DNA of 64,000 nucleotides, from positions 1 through 64,000 of the forward strand of contig DDUX01000163.1 of assembly GCA_002345025.1 (NCBI GenBank), read 5' to 3'. The position numbers and the translations under genes are program-made. Shown one piece after another: positions 46,352 through 58,846 of this stretch (its first letter is position 1; each line of letters starts with the position of its first letter). The stretch comes from Candidatus Accumulibacter iunctus. GTDB lineage: Bacteria > Pseudomonadota > Gammaproteobacteria > Burkholderiales > Rhodocyclaceae. Under the pieces are notes generated by a model. The model searched no databases. It had not been told where the DNA came from and saw nothing but the letters and a program-made list of their open reading frames with translations.

Positions 46352-47187
46352 AACCGAAGGGGCTGGGACGCGGACTCGATGCGCTGCTGGCCGGCGACGA
46401 GGCGCCGAACCGCGAGCAGCAGCGGACGCTGCCGGTCGGCGTCATCCAGCCTGGGAAGTACCAGCCGCGGACGCGGATGGATGCGGCCTCGCTCGAAGAG
46501 CTGGCAGCCTCGATCCGGGTGCAGGGGCTGATGCAGCCGATTCTCGTCCGCCCGATTGCCGACGAGCGCTACGAGATCATTGCCGGCGAGCGGCGCTGGC
46601 GGGCGGCGCAGATGGCTGGCCTGAGCGAGGTGTCGACGCTGATCCGGGAGATCCCGGACGAGGCGGCGCTGGCGATGGCTCTGATCGAGAACATTCAGCG
46701 CGAGAACCTCAATCCGCTCGAGGAGGCGCTCGGTCTGCAGCGGCTGATCGACGAGTTCTCGATGACGCACCAGCAGGCAGCCGATGCCGTCGGCCGGTCG
46801 CGACCGGCCGCATCGAACCTGCTGCGATTGTTGCAGCTCGCGCCGCCGGTGCAGGAATTGCTGCTGCAGGGCGAGATCGACATGGGGCACGCGCGCGCGC
46901 TGTTGCCGCTGGCCGGTGCCCTGCAGGTGCAACTGGCGCAGCGGGTGGTACACAAGGGGTTCTCGGTGCGGGAAACCGAGCGCCTGGTGCAGCACGCATT
47001 GCAGCCGCCGAAGGCGGCGATGCCGGTGCGGCCGGACCGCGACCTGCTGCGGCTGCAGGAAGAGCTTGCCGACCTGCTCGGTGCGCAGGTCGCCATCCGG
47101 GCCAACCGGAAGGGAGCCGGCAAGATACTGATCGAGTTCGGCGATCTCGATCAGCTCGACGGCATCCTGCAACGCCTGCGTCATTGA
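46348..47187 (+). CDS. parB: chromosome-partitioning protein ParB
   Basis: ParB/Spo0J family DNA-binding CTPase of 279 residues. It starts MKPKGLGRGLDALL, the ParA-stimulating N-terminal segment. The CTP/parS-binding domain contains QPRTRMDAASLEELAASI and the AGERRWRAAQMAGL box, then LIENIQRENLNPLEEA. The helix-turn-helix reads QQAADAVGRSRPAASNLLRLL. No parS site was recognised in this window. It overlaps parA by four bases. Confidence 0.97.
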   Translation: MKPKGLGRGLDALLAGDEAPNREQQRTLPVGVIQPGKYQPRTRMDAASLEELAASIRVQGLMQPILVRPIADERYEIIAGERRWRAAQMAGLSEVSTLIREIPDEAALAMALIENIQRENLNPLEEALGLQRLIDEFSMTHQQAADAVGRSRPAASNLLRLLQLAPPVQELLLQGEIDMGHARALLPLAGALQVQLAQRVVHKGFSVRETERLVQHALQPPKAAMPVRPDRDLLRLQEELADLLGAQVAIRANRKGAGKILIEFGDLDQLDGILQRLRH

Positions 47188-47279
47188 TGCGGCGCACCAT
47201 GGGGGCTCCTGCGAAGGCCTTCGAACAGGGCTGCAAGCCTGATTACATCAAGGAATTCGAACTTTTTTGCATGTGCGGT

Positions 47280-47308
47280 TTGATTCCTCTTTGCGAGTCT
47301 GGTATCCT
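47280..47308 (+). promoter_or_regulatory. candidate promoter of the atp operon
   Basis: TTGATT (47280-47285), 17 bases, TATCCT (47303-47308), ending 24 bases before the atpI start. A strong GGAGGGG ribosome-binding site follows at 47320-47326. The gap to parB is 145 bases. Confidence 0.55.
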
Positions 47309-47332
47309 GCGAACGTTTTGGAGGGGCTAGCT

Positions 47333-48483
<1,151 letters not shown>

Positions 48484-48559
48484 CGTCCCGATTGCACTGC
48501 CCCGATCGCCCGTTTGATTCACGTTGTCCTTGTTTAACCCATTTAGCATGTCTTACTAG

Positions 48560-48838
<279 letters not shown>

Positions 48839-48878
48839 TCGCTACTCCTTGCGGACTAACTTTTGACAGGAGGTTAGC

Positions 48879-49349
48879 GTGAACATCAACGCAACGCTGA
48901 TTGGCGAGGCGATCTGGTTCGCCGTCTTCATCTGGATCACGATGAAGTACGTCTGGCCACCACTGGCGAAGGCCATGTCTGATCGCCAAAAACTGATTGC
49001 TGACGGGCTTGCTGCCGGTGAGCGCGGCAAGCACGAGCTGGAGCTGGCTGGCAAACGTTCCGCCGATGCCCTGCGCGACGCCAAGGCGAAGGCTGCCGAG
49101 ATCATCGCAGCCGCCGAGAAGCGTGGCGCGCAGATGGTCGAGGAAGCGAAGCTCGCGGCCAAGGTCGAGGCCGACAAGGTCGTTGTCGCGGCCAAGGCGG
49201 AGATTGCCCAGCAGGTCGAGCAGGCCAGGGCAGAGTTGCGCGGCCGGGTTGCCGACCTCGCGGTGGCGGGCGCCGAGCAAATCCTCAAGCGTGAGGTCGA
49301 TGCCAAGGCCCACGCCGAGATGCTGGCTGCCCTCAGGCAGGAACTCTGA
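48879..49349 (+). CDS. atpF: ATP synthase Fo subunit b
   Basis: Peripheral-stalk protein of 156 residues: one N-terminal membrane helix (about 7-27, with the WPPL motif at its end), then a long Ala/Glu/Lys-rich coiled coil. It dimerises and binds delta. It starts four bases after a good AGGAGG-type site. Confidence 0.97.
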   Translation: MNINATLIGEAIWFAVFIWITMKYVWPPLAKAMSDRQKLIADGLAAGERGKHELELAGKRSADALRDAKAKAAEIIAAAEKRGAQMVEEAKLAAKVEADKVVVAAKAEIAQQVEQARAELRGRVADLAVAGAEQILKREVDAKAHAEMLAALRQEL

Positions 49350-49353
49350 GATC

Positions 49354-49890
49354 ATGGCCGAACTCGTTACCATCGCGCGCCCCTACGCTGAGGCGGTATT
49401 CCGCATTGCGCTGGAAAACAAGGAGCTGGCAGCCTGGTCCGAGCGGCTGTCGCTGCTTTCCGCGATCGCCTCGGATGAGCAGATGCGCGTCTGCATCGGC
49501 AACCCCGAACTGTCTGCCGGACAGAAGAGTGCGCTCTTCAAGTCTCTGGCCGGCAAGGCGCTGGAAGGTGGTGAAGCCAATCTGATCGATGTCCTCGCCA
49601 GCAACGAGCGGCTCGCCGCGTTGCCGGAGATCGCTGGTCTCTTCGAAGGGCTCAGAGCAGCGCAGGAGGGCGTCAAGGAAGCCACGATCTACAGCGCCTT
49701 CCCCGTTGACGAGCAGCAGCGCAAGACTCTGGTCGGCGACCTGGAAGCACGCTTCAAGACCCGGCTGACAGCCGAAGTGGTCGTCGATCAATCGCTGATC
49801 GGCGGCGTCAAGATTGTGGTTGGCGACCAGGTGCTCGATACCTCCGTACGCGGAAAGATCGAGAGCCTGCGGTTGGCGCTCAAGAACTAG
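49354..49890 (+). CDS. atpH: ATP synthase F1 subunit delta
   Basis: Subunit of 178 residues joining the stalk to F1. It begins [20 protein letters not shown] and ends with the [29 protein letters not shown] segment typical for delta. The ATG at 49354 is four bases after the atpF stop. Confidence 0.97.
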   Translation: MAELVTIARPYAEAVFRIALENKELAAWSERLSLLSAIASDEQMRVCIGNPELSAGQKSALFKSLAGKALEGGEANLIDVLASNERLAALPEIAGLFEGLRAAQEGVKEATIYSAFPVDEQQRKTLVGDLEARFKTRLTAEVVVDQSLIGGVKIVVGDQVLDTSVRGKIESLRLALKN

Positions 49891-49900
49891 GAGAATTTCC

Positions 49901-51439
49901 ATGCAGTTGAATCCTTCCGAAATCAGCGAACTGATCAAGAGCAAGATCGAGAATCTTGCGATCAGCGCCGATCTGCGCACCCAGGGCACCGTCGTATCGG
50001 TGACCGATGGTATCTGCCGTGTCTACGGCCTGACCGACGTCATGCAGGGAGAGATGCTCGAGTTCCCGGGCAACACGTTCGGCATGGCGCTCAACCTCGA
50101 CCGCGATTCGGTCGGCGCCGTGGTCCTCGGTGAGTACGACCAGATCAGTGAAGGCGACACCGTCAAGACGACGGGCCGCATTCTCGAGGTGCCGGTCGGA
50201 CCTGAGCTCCTCGGCCGGGTGGTCAACTCGCTGGGACAGCCGATCGACGGCAAGGGCCCGATCAACGCCAAGCTCACCGACAAGATCGAGAAGGTCGCGC
50301 CTGGCGTCATCTGGCGCAAGTCGGTGTCGCAGCCGGTGCAGACCGGTCTCAAGTCGATCGACGCGATGGTGCCGATCGGCCGCGGACAGCGCGAACTGAT
50401 CATCGGCGACCGCCAGACCGGCAAGACCGCGGTTGCCGTCGACACGATCATCAACCAGAAGGGCCAGGATCTGATCTGCATCTACGTTGCGGTCGGGCAG
50501 AAAGCCTCGACGGTGGCCAACGTCGTTCGCAAGCTCGAAGAGAACGGCGCGATGGCGTATACGATCATCGTCGCCGCGACCGCTTCCGAATCGGCGGCGC
50601 TGCAGTACATCGCACCCTACTCGGGCTGCACGATGGGTGAATACTTCCGCGACCGCGGCCAGGACGCGCTGATCATCTACGACGATCTGACCAAGCAGGC
50701 GTGGGCCTACCGGCAGGTTTCGCTGCTGCTGCGCCGGCCGCCGGGTCGCGAGGCGTATCCGGGCGACGTCTTCTATCTGCACTCGCGTCTGCTCGAGCGC
50801 GCGGCGCGCGTTTCCGAAGAATGGGTCGAGAAGTTTACCAACGGCGAAGTCAAGGGCAAGACCGGTTCGCTGACCGCTCTGCCGGTCATCGAAACACAGG
50901 CCGGCGACGTTTCCGCCTTCGTGCCGACCAACGTCATCTCGATTACCGACGGCCAGATCTTCCTCGACACCGACCTCTTCAACTCCGGCATCCGCCCAGC
51001 CATCGACGCCGGCATCTCGGTGTCACGGGTCGGCGGTGCGGCGCAGACGAAGGTGATCAAGAAGCTGGGTGGCGGTGTGCGCCTGGCGCTGGCCCAGTAT
51101 CGTGAACTTGCTGCCTTCGCCCAGTTTGCGTCCGATCTCGACGAGGCTACCCGCAAGCAGCTCGACCGTGGCCGACTGGTGACCGAACTGATGAAGCAGC
51201 CGCAATACTCGCCGCTCACCATCTCGGAGATGGCGATCACGCTGCATGCGGTCAACAAGGGCTACTTTGATGATGTGGAGGTCAAGAAGGCGCTCGCCAC
51301 CGAGAAGCAGATGCACGGTTTCGTCAAGCAGAAGTATCCTGAGCTGATCACGAAGATCGAGACGAGCAAGGATCTGGACGCCGACGCCGAGCAGAAGCTG
51401 AGCAAGGCGATTGAGGAATTCAAGGCCACCCTGGCCTGA
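49901..51439 (+). CDS. atpA: ATP synthase F1 subunit alpha
   Basis: Non-catalytic nucleotide-binding subunit of 512 residues. The Walker A motif GDRQTGKT is at 169-176, and the arginine-finger signature [17 protein letters not shown] lies downstream. N-terminal helix binds delta ([17 protein letters not shown]). The start at 49901 is preceded by AGGAG. Confidence 0.98.
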   Translation: MQLNPSEISELIKSKIENLAISADLRTQGTVVSVTDGICRVYGLTDVMQGEMLEFPGNTFGMALNLDRDSVGAVVLGEYDQISEGDTVKTTGRILEVPVGPELLGRVVNSLGQPIDGKGPINAKLTDKIEKVAPGVIWRKSVSQPVQTGLKSIDAMVPIGRGQRELIIGDRQTGKTAVAVDTIINQKGQDLICIYVAVGQKASTVANVVRKLEENGAMAYTIIVAATASESAALQYIAPYSGCTMGEYFRDRGQDALIIYDDLTKQAWAYRQVSLLLRRPPGREAYPGDVFYLHSRLLERAARVSEEWVEKFTNGEVKGKTGSLTALPVIETQAGDVSAFVPTNVISITDGQIFLDTDLFNSGIRPAIDAGISVSRVGGAAQTKVIKKLGGGVRLALAQYRELAAFAQFASDLDEATRKQLDRGRLVTELMKQPQYSPLTISEMAITLHAVNKGYFDDVEVKKALATEKQMHGFVKQKYPELITKIETSKDLDADAEQKLSKAIEEFKATLA

Positions 51440-51457
51440 TCGAGCGAGGAGATCGCC

Positions 51458-52321
51458 ATGCCTAGCGGCAAGGAAATCCGCACCAAGATCAAGAGCGTCG
51501 AGAGTACGCGCAAGATCACCAAGGCCATGGAGATGGTGGCCGCATCCAAGATGCGCAAGGCGCAGGACAGGATGCGGGCAGCCCGCCCCTATGGCGAGAA
51601 GATCCGGCTTGTCGCCGGCAATCTCTCGCACGCCCTGACCGACTATCGGCATCCCTTCCTCACCACCCGTGAGCAGGTGAAGTCAGTCGGCCTGATTGCC
51701 ATCACTTCCGACAAGGGCCTCTGCGGCGGCCTCAATACCAACGTGCTGCGCCTTGCTCTGACGAAGATGAAGGAGTGGGACGCGGAAGGCAAGAAGCTGC
51801 GGGTGACGGCGATCGGCAACAAGGGCCTCGGCTTCATGCAGCGTGCTGGTGCCAACCTTGTTTCGCAGCTCACCGGTCTCGGCGACACGCCTCACCTGGA
51901 GCGACTCATCGGCCCGGTAAAGGTGCAACTCGACGCCTACATGAAAGGCGAGATCGACGTTCTCTACATCGCCTTCACGCGCTTCATCAACACCATGAAG
52001 CAGGAGCCGACACTCTACCAGCTGCTGCCGCTGGGCGGTGACCTGGTGGGCGGCCACGGCAACCGCTGGGACTACCTCTACGAGCCTGACGCCAAGACGG
52101 TTATTGACGACCTTCTTGTGCGCTACGTCGAGGCGATGATCTATCAGGCCGTTGCCGAGAACATGGCTTCCGAGCAGAGTGCCCGCATGGTCGCGATGAA
52201 GTCCGCTTCGGACAATGCAAAGAACGTCATCAGCGAGCTCAAGCTGGTTTACAACAAGGCTCGCCAGGCAGCCATTACCAAAGAGCTTTCGGAGATCGTC
52301 GGCGGCGCAGCGGCTGTCTGA
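51458..52321 (+). CDS. atpG: ATP synthase F1 subunit gamma
   Basis: Central-shaft subunit of 287 residues. The N-terminal helix carries [34 protein letters not shown] and the C-terminal helix ends with [20 protein letters not shown]. Starts 18 bases after atpA. Confidence 0.98.
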   Translation: MPSGKEIRTKIKSVESTRKITKAMEMVAASKMRKAQDRMRAARPYGEKIRLVAGNLSHALTDYRHPFLTTREQVKSVGLIAITSDKGLCGGLNTNVLRLALTKMKEWDAEGKKLRVTAIGNKGLGFMQRAGANLVSQLTGLGDTPHLERLIGPVKVQLDAYMKGEIDVLYIAFTRFINTMKQEPTLYQLLPLGGDLVGGHGNRWDYLYEPDAKTVIDDLLVRYVEAMIYQAVAENMASEQSARMVAMKSASDNAKNVISELKLVYNKARQAAITKELSEIVGGAAAV

Positions 52322-53758
<1,437 letters not shown>

Positions 53759-53830
53759 GGCGCCGATCGGGCAGCAACATCGTGCCCCTGGTCCTTTCCG
53801 ATCGGGGGTGCGACCCAGCAAGGAAATACC

Positions 53831-54253
53831 ATGGCAATCAGAGTACATGTTGACGTCGTCAGCGCCGAGGAACTGATCTTCTCAGGTGAGACCGACTTTG
53901 CCGTCTTCCCCGGCGAGGCCGGCGAGCTGGGCGTCTACCCGAGGCACACGCCACTGCTGACCCGCATCAAGCCGGGCACTATTCGTCTGAAGGTCCCGGA
54001 TCGCGACGAGTACGAGCTGGTTTACGTGTCAGGCGGCATGCTGGAGGTGCAGCCGGAACTGATCACCGTTCTGGCCGACACGGCGATCCGGGCGCACGAC
54101 CTCGACGAAGCGAAGGCGGCGGAAGCGAAACGTCGCGCGGAAGAGGCCCTGCGCGATCGCACCGCCGACATCAACCTGGCGACAGCCGAAGCAGAATTGG
54201 CGCAGGCGGTTGCCCAGTTGCAGGCGATCAAGAAACTGCGCAATCGCCACTAG
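53831..54253 (+). CDS. atpC: ATP synthase F1 subunit epsilon
   Basis: Regulatory subunit of 140 residues. The N-terminal beta sandwich contains [19 protein letters not shown], and the C-terminal two-helix region is Ala/Glu-rich ([12 protein letters not shown]). It is the last gene of the operon and is followed by a terminator. Confidence 0.97.
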   Translation: MAIRVHVDVVSAEELIFSGETDFAVFPGEAGELGVYPRHTPLLTRIKPGTIRLKVPDRDEYELVYVSGGMLEVQPELITVLADTAIRAHDLDEAKAAEAKRRAEEALRDRTADINLATAEAELAQAVAQLQAIKKLRNRH

Positions 54254-54280
54254 CGCCTGCGGTCTCGGTCAGCGGGCATC

Positions 54281-54310
54281 AGGGCAGCCTCAGGGCTGCC
54301 CTTCTTTTTG
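54281..54310 (+). terminator. rho-independent terminator of the atp operon
   Basis: AGGGCAGCC (54281-54289), loop TCAG, GGCTGCCCT (54294-54302) form a 9-base perfect stem followed by TCTTTTTG. It lies 28 bases after the atpC stop. Confidence 0.92.
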
Positions 54311-54383
54311 GATGTGAAAGTCGCGACTGCGACTCGCGAATCTCCCTTCGCCGGTGCGCGGGAGAAGGGCCGGTGATGAGGAA

Positions 54384-54432
54384 AACGGTCATGACTTTCA
54401 TCCGCAGGCGTGTGTCGAAAGTCATGACCGTT
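54384..54432. repeat. 16-base perfect inverted repeat at the end of ubiJ
   Basis: AACGGTCATGACTTTC (54384-54399) and GAAAGTCATGACCGTT (54417-54432) are exact inverted copies with a 17-base loop. The right arm overlaps the ubiJ stop. It may terminate ubiJ transcription (T-rich CGTTTTCC on the minus strand follows). The adjoining sequence back to 54303 resembles a dispersed intergenic repeat. Confidence 0.7.
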
Positions 54433-55018
54433 AGCGCGTCGCGCGACCCGCCTCGAGGCGGGCCAGCCGCTTCTCGAGGCGCGCGAGGTCGTCGCGCAGC
54501 GTGTCGACGTCCCCGCAGAAGTGCTCGACGTCCCGCCGATGGGCGACTTCCGGTTGCTCTTCGGTGAGATACTCGGCGACCGCTGCGGCCAGCCTGTTCG
54601 CCCCTTGCCAGTGCCAGCGCGCGACCTGTCGTCCAAGCTGCAGCCCGCGACGGGCGACGATGTCGCCAAACACCTGCGACAGGTCTTCCTCGACATCCCA
54701 GTGCAGGTTGCGAAAGACCAGCCCAAGGGTCTCCGCCAGATCGGCCGAGCCGGCGATCGTTGCCGCAGAGAACAGTGTCGCCCGGTCGCCAAGCAAACGC
54801 GCCGGGGCATCGCTGGGGAGCTCGATGCGAACCGTCATGGTCGTCCCGGGAGGGCTTCGCCGCAGAAGGCCCTGCTCGTCGATGGCTACCCGCAGCAGCT
54901 CGTGCGCTCCAACGTGCACGCTGGCGGTCTTTCCGGCAAAGGTGGCCAGACGCTCGCGTGCCCAGTCGTCTGCTGCCAGCACGTGGTTGACGAGAGGTAG
55001 CGCAGCCCTGGCGAACAT
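54431..55018 (-). CDS. ubiJ: ubiquinone biosynthesis accessory factor UbiJ
   Basis: SCP2/sterol-carrier-like lipid-binding protein of 195 residues that supports late ubiquinone biosynthesis. It begins MFARAALPLVNHVLAADDWARERLA; the middle has the FAGKTASVHV and DRATLFSAATIAGSADLAETLG segments; the C terminus is a charged coiled coil (LRDDLARLEKRLARLE). It lies 17 bases after ubiE. The usual next gene, ubiB, is not present; the atp operon converges instead. Confidence 0.88.
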   Translation of the reverse strand: MFARAALPLVNHVLAADDWARERLATFAGKTASVHVGAHELLRVAIDEQGLLRRSPPGTTMTVRIELPSDAPARLLGDRATLFSAATIAGSADLAETLGLVFRNLHWDVEEDLSQVFGDIVARRGLQLGRQVARWHWQGANRLAAAVAEYLTEEQPEVAHRRDVEHFCGDVDTLRDDLARLEKRLARLEAGRATR

Positions 55019-55035
55019 CGCGCTGCCGGGTCGTT

Positions 55036-55779
55036 TCAGAACTTGAAGCCGCGGTGCAGGGCGACGACACCGAATGCCAGATTGAAGTACTCGACCTGCT
55101 CGAGGCCGGCGTCCTCCATCAGTTCCTTGAGGGCCTGCTGGTCGGGATGGACGCGAATCGACTCCGCCAGATAGCGGTAGCTCGTCTCGTCACCGGTGAC
55201 CAGTTGGCCGAGGCGCGGGATCAGCTTGAACGAGTAGAAATCGTAGGCTGGTGCCAGAGGCTTCCAGACCCGGGAAAACTCGAGAACGAGCAGGCGCCCA
55301 CCGGGACGCAGAACGCGCCGCATTTCCGCCAGCGCGAGATCCTTGTGCGTCATGTTGCGCAGGCCGAAGGCAACGGTCACGCAATCGAAATGATCATCCG
55401 GAAACGGCAGCTTCTCGGCGTCGCACTGCGCTACGGAGACGATGAAACCCTTGTCGCAGAGACGGTCACGGCCGCGGGCGAGCATCTCGTGATTGATGTC
55501 GGTGAGCCAGATCTCCCCGTCATCGCCCAGTTTCCTGGCGAACGCCAGAGCCAGGTCGCCGGTGCCGCCGGCGACGTCGAGTACGCGCCAGCCGGGTCGC
55601 ACCCCGCTCCGGGCGATGGTGAACGCTTTCCAGATGCGGTGCAGTCCCGCCGACATCAGATCGTTCATCAGGTCGTAGCGCTCGGCCACGGAATCGAAAA
55701 CGTCCGCGACGTGCCGCGCCTTCTGGTCCTCGGCGACCTGCTGGTAGCCGAAGTGGGTCGTGTTCCTGTCGCTCGTCAT
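55036..55779 (-). CDS. ubiE: ubiquinone/menaquinone C-methyltransferase
   Basis: SAM-dependent methyltransferase of 247 residues acting on the benzoquinol ring. It has THFGYQQV at the N terminus, the [23 protein letters not shown] loop, [26 protein letters not shown] and the [10 protein letters not shown] segment typical of UbiE. Starts 27 bases after the DUF971 gene. Confidence 0.97.
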   Translation of the reverse strand: MTSDRNTTHFGYQQVAEDQKARHVADVFDSVAERYDLMNDLMSAGLHRIWKAFTIARSGVRPGWRVLDVAGGTGDLALAFARKLGDDGEIWLTDINHEMLARGRDRLCDKGFIVSVAQCDAEKLPFPDDHFDCVTVAFGLRNMTHKDLALAEMRRVLRPGGRLLVLEFSRVWKPLAPAYDFYSFKLIPRLGQLVTGDETSYRYLAESIRVHPDQQALKELMEDAGLEQVEYFNLAFGVVALHRGFKF

Positions 55780-55806
55780 CTTCCTTGCTCGGCAGCGTTG
55801 TCGCTG

Positions 55807-56232
55807 TCAGTGTTTATTGCAGCCGCCTTGAGCCTTGGCGGCGAGTGGCGGCGGTTCCGGGGCATCGCGGCTGCCACCGGCAAGCTGCAGCCGATCAAGG
55901 TAGGCCTGCCAGAGCTGCTGCTGGTTCCTGCCCAGGTTGTAAAGCAGATCCCAAGAGTACAGCCCGCTGTCGTGCCCATCCGAGAATATCGGCCGGATGG
56001 CGTAGTTGCCGACCGACTCGACCCGTTCGATGTCCACATTGCGCTTGCCGACCTGTAGAACCTCCTGCCCGGGACCGTGCCCGCGTGCTTCCGCCGAAGG
56101 GGTGAAGACACGCAGGAACTCGTAGCTCAACTGGAACGACTCGCCATCCTCGAAGCTCACTTCGAGGACGCGCGAGCGCTGATGAAGCCTTATCTCGATC
56201 GGGATTCTGGTGCTTGCGTCCAGGCCAGCCAT
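55807..56232 (-). CDS. DUF971 / gamma-butyrobetaine-hydroxylase N-terminal-like protein
   Basis: Protein of 141 residues. The DUF971 domain has IRLHQRSRVLEVSFEDGESFQLSYEFLRVF, SPSAEARGHG-like and the NYAIRPIFSDGHDSGLYSWDLLY segment. Families of this type are found next to ubiE; a role in iron-sulfur or quinone metabolism is suspected but not shown. The start ATG at 56232 excludes a 37-residue extension without similarity. A short His-containing tail (GGCNKH) ends it. Confidence 0.88.
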   Translation of the reverse strand: MAGLDASTRIPIEIRLHQRSRVLEVSFEDGESFQLSYEFLRVFTPSAEARGHGPGQEVLQVGKRNVDIERVESVGNYAIRPIFSDGHDSGLYSWDLLYNLGRNQQQLWQAYLDRLQLAGGSRDAPEPPPLAAKAQGGCNKH

Positions 56233-56420
56233 GCGTGTCTCGGTGGTGATTTGCGACGCGACATGATAGCGCAAAAGCAGGCTGGCTGACTGCGGCTCGA
56301 CTGTTACAGCCAGCGCAGGCGAGCCGGCTGCGGCGCCGGCCACGCATCGGCATGGCGCTGGCGGCAGCCGGCGGCTCGGCTGCGGCCGCGTCGGCAGCGG
56401 CGCGCGTCTTGTTGCTCTGG

Positions 56421-58028
56421 CTAGAAAGTGACGAAGCTTACCCGTTCGAAATCTGGCCCATCGCCTGTCAGGTGCTGCAGCCGGACTCGCGTCATGCCCT
56501 GCTCGTAGACCTCGAGCACCCGTTGCGGGCGGTACCAGCCCCTGGGAATGATCAGCGTCGGCTCCGAACCCATCGCCGGCAATGCGGGCAGCAGGAAGGC
56601 ACGGCTGAAGAGGGCGGATGCGTCGGCGTCAACACCCACCATCCGGGCAGCGATGGCTTGTGGCTTGCCCGGCAGGGCAGCGACACCGGCCATCAGGCTG
56701 CCGTCGGCCTCCTGCATCAGCCAGACCACCTGCGCCAGCAGGTACGCGTGGCCATCGTGCGGGCAGAGGGCGAGAAGCTGACCCGCCTCGATCCTGCCAC
56801 CGGCAAGCGAGCGCAGCAGGCGGAAGCCATTGGCGCACTGATCGAGAACGCTCCAGCTGTCGAGGCGGAGTCCGAGCTGGGACTGGCGGACCTCCAGCAT
56901 CTGGGTTGGGTCCAGCATGTGGCGAAAGGCGAACAGGTTGTCGAAATCCTGGCGCGAATAGGCGCTGCCGCTTTCCGGCTGAGCGAACTCGCTGCCCGAG
57001 ACATGGAAGTGCATGCCAGCAAAGCCGGTACTCACCGCCGCGGTTCCGGCAGCATCATGGCGACGGAACCGGCGTCCGGAGCGCATGAGGCACCACGGGC
57101 GATGGAGTCGGTTGAGCAGGCGCTGGCACTGTGCGCTGCTGCAGTCCTCGCCGAGACCGAGTTGCGCCGGCGCGACCCTTTGCTGCAGTTGCGCCCTGGC
57201 GGCGCTGATCTGCATCGCCAGGCGAGAGCTGTCGAGGCGGCGAAGGTTGTCGGTCCGCTGGCCTGTCGGCGCGCCCCGCAACCCGGCATCGTGCATCAGA
57301 TCGACGACCAGGGCGGGAAGTGGCTCGCCGTCGACGGGTTGCTGCAGGCTGACCAGCGGCGCCCAGTTGTTCGCCCAGCGGCGTACCAGGCCGAGATCGA
57401 CGGTGGAAAGACTGTACGGGCCGGCAAGCTCGACCAGCAGCAGGGCGACGGTGGCCGCCATGCAATGCGTGCTGCGGCCATGGCAGTCGAGGGAGTCGGC
57501 GACCGGGAGGGTGGCGATGCCCCATTCCTCGGCACTCGCGTAGTATCCATGCACGTTCAGCCACAGCCCTGCGGGCAGTTGCTGGCGAGCCCGGAAGTGC
57601 TCGGTAATCGCCATGCCGGTGTAGTAGATGCAGCGATGCAGGATCAGCGCCAGGCGCTCGGCGTGCGCGACGCTGTCGCCCGGGCCCTGCAGCTGCGCGC
57701 AGTGGGCATAGGCGCGGGCGGCCTTCAGCCAGGTCGCGACTACCTGCCGGAAAGCCTCTTCCTCACCACGGCCCAAGGGCAGCGCTTTGTTCGTGTAGCG
57801 CCGTGCGAGTTCCTCCTCGATGAAGCAGAGGGAGATCCGCGTCTGCTCGAGGAGCTGCAGGTACACGTCGGCGGCTGGCGGGCTTTGCAACAAGCTGTCG
57901 AGAAAGCGGTTGAGCTCCCCTTCGGCACGCTCGGAGTTGGCGAGAGGAAGGCGGGAAAGAAGCTCGAACCCGCTCTGCAGGTCGGCGATTCTCAACCCCG
58001 CCGGGACTTCCGCAAGAGCTGCATTCAT
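56421..58028 (-). CDS. conserved hypothetical protein, possibly with an atypical PilZ domain
   Basis: Soluble protein of 535 residues. The N-terminal 300 residues are mostly alpha-helical (TPR-like look without clear repeats). A 55-residue C-terminal segment, GWYRPQRVLEVYEQ to the ERVSFVTF end, resembles the beta-barrel of PilZ-type c-di-GMP-binding domains, but the RxxxR motif is not clear. Related proteins in Rhodocyclales have been annotated as molecular chaperones or PilZ-containing, as far as I recall. The ATG at 58028 follows a GGAG site and lies 34 bases from the HIT gene. Confidence 0.55.
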   Translation of the reverse strand: MNAALAEVPAGLRIADLQSGFELLSRLPLANSERAEGELNRFLDSLLQSPPAADVYLQLLEQTRISLCFIEEELARRYTNKALPLGRGEEEAFRQVVATWLKAARAYAHCAQLQGPGDSVAHAERLALILHRCIYYTGMAITEHFRARQQLPAGLWLNVHGYYASAEEWGIATLPVADSLDCHGRSTHCMAATVALLLVELAGPYSLSTVDLGLVRRWANNWAPLVSLQQPVDGEPLPALVVDLMHDAGLRGAPTGQRTDNLRRLDSSRLAMQISAARAQLQQRVAPAQLGLGEDCSSAQCQRLLNRLHRPWCLMRSGRRFRRHDAAGTAAVSTGFAGMHFHVSGSEFAQPESGSAYSRQDFDNLFAFRHMLDPTQMLEVRQSQLGLRLDSWSVLDQCANGFRLLRSLAGGRIEAGQLLALCPHDGHAYLLAQVVWLMQEADGSLMAGVAALPGKPQAIAARMVGVDADASALFSRAFLLPALPAMGSEPTLIIPRGWYRPQRVLEVYEQGMTRVRLQHLTGDGPDFERVSFVTF

Positions 58029-58062
58029 CCTGTTCTCTCCTTTCTGTTCCACGGTCGGCGGA

Positions 58063-58494
58063 CTAACGGGTGCGCAGGGCGTTGATGATCTGGTCCGCCA
58101 GGCAGCGCCCTTCGATCTCCAGGCGGCGTGGGGCATGTGCGCGCTGCGGCGTGGCCCAGACCGGATTCGGGAAGTGCCTGTCATCGCGCCAGCGAGGAAT
58201 CACGTGCCAATGCAAGTGCGGAGTCATGTTGCCAAGGCTCGCAAGATTGATCTTGTCGGGCTGGTAGAGGGCACGAATGGCCTTCTCGACGCCAAACAGG
58301 ACATGCATCAGGCGTATCCGTTCGTCTTCGCTCAGATCGGTCATTTCGCGCACATGGCGGTTGAGGATGACGCGGCAGAAGCCTGGGTAGTCGGGATCTC
58401 CGACGGCCACGACGCGACACAGTTCGCTCTCCCAGATCAACTCACCGCCAGGTGACTGGCACAGCTCGCAATCCTCGACTCGGTGTTCAAGCAC
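58063..58494 (-). CDS. HIT-family nucleotide hydrolase
   Basis: Protein of 143 residues with the HIT motif HLHWHVIP (H93, H95, H97), acting on nucleotide phosphoramidates or dinucleoside polyphosphates. It carries a CELC pair near the N terminus (C9, C12), which may bind zinc with a later residue. It starts the minus-strand series HIT, large hypothetical, DUF971, ubiE, ubiJ. Confidence 0.92.
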   Translation of the reverse strand: MLEHRVEDCELCQSPGGELIWESELCRVVAVGDPDYPGFCRVILNRHVREMTDLSEDERIRLMHVLFGVEKAIRALYQPDKINLASLGNMTPHLHWHVIPRWRDDRHFPNPVWATPQRAHAPRRLEIEGRCLADQIINALRTR

Positions 58495-58846
58495 CTGCAG
58501 ACTCCTTGTTAATCTGGTGGCGCTACGGCGCCGGTTTGAGGCGAACGATACGCACGCCGGTCGACGGGCGTTAGGAAATAGGTCACAGACCTGAACAGGG
58601 AAAGCAAAGGCTTGCGACAGAAGTCACACGCCGTCGGTCACGTGGCCCTCGCGCGTGCGGCGCCGCTTGCGCGTGGCCGTGCGAGCCGTTGCGTGTCCGC
58701 GCTGCCAGAGCAGCACGCCGCCTGGCAGGCGAGCGGAGAATGGCGGTTGGCAAGCGGCCGGCCTCGCCGCAGGCCGCGTTGCACGACGGCGATGCGGGCG
58801 TCGGCGGCGGCAGGGTGCGCGCGCCGGCGGGGTGTGCGGGCAGGTC
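58495..58846. other. intergenic region between HIT and the large oxidoreductase
   Basis: 352 bases without a credible gene. The HIT promoter should lie here, but no clear -35/-10 pair was settled. A small AGGTC-ACA-GACCT inverted repeat is at 58580-58592. Confidence 0.3.

Noticed and set aside
53763..53810. Two CCGATCGGG copies between atpD and atpC as a terminator
   Set aside because: Weak pairing and no T tract; atpC must be cotranscribed with the operon.
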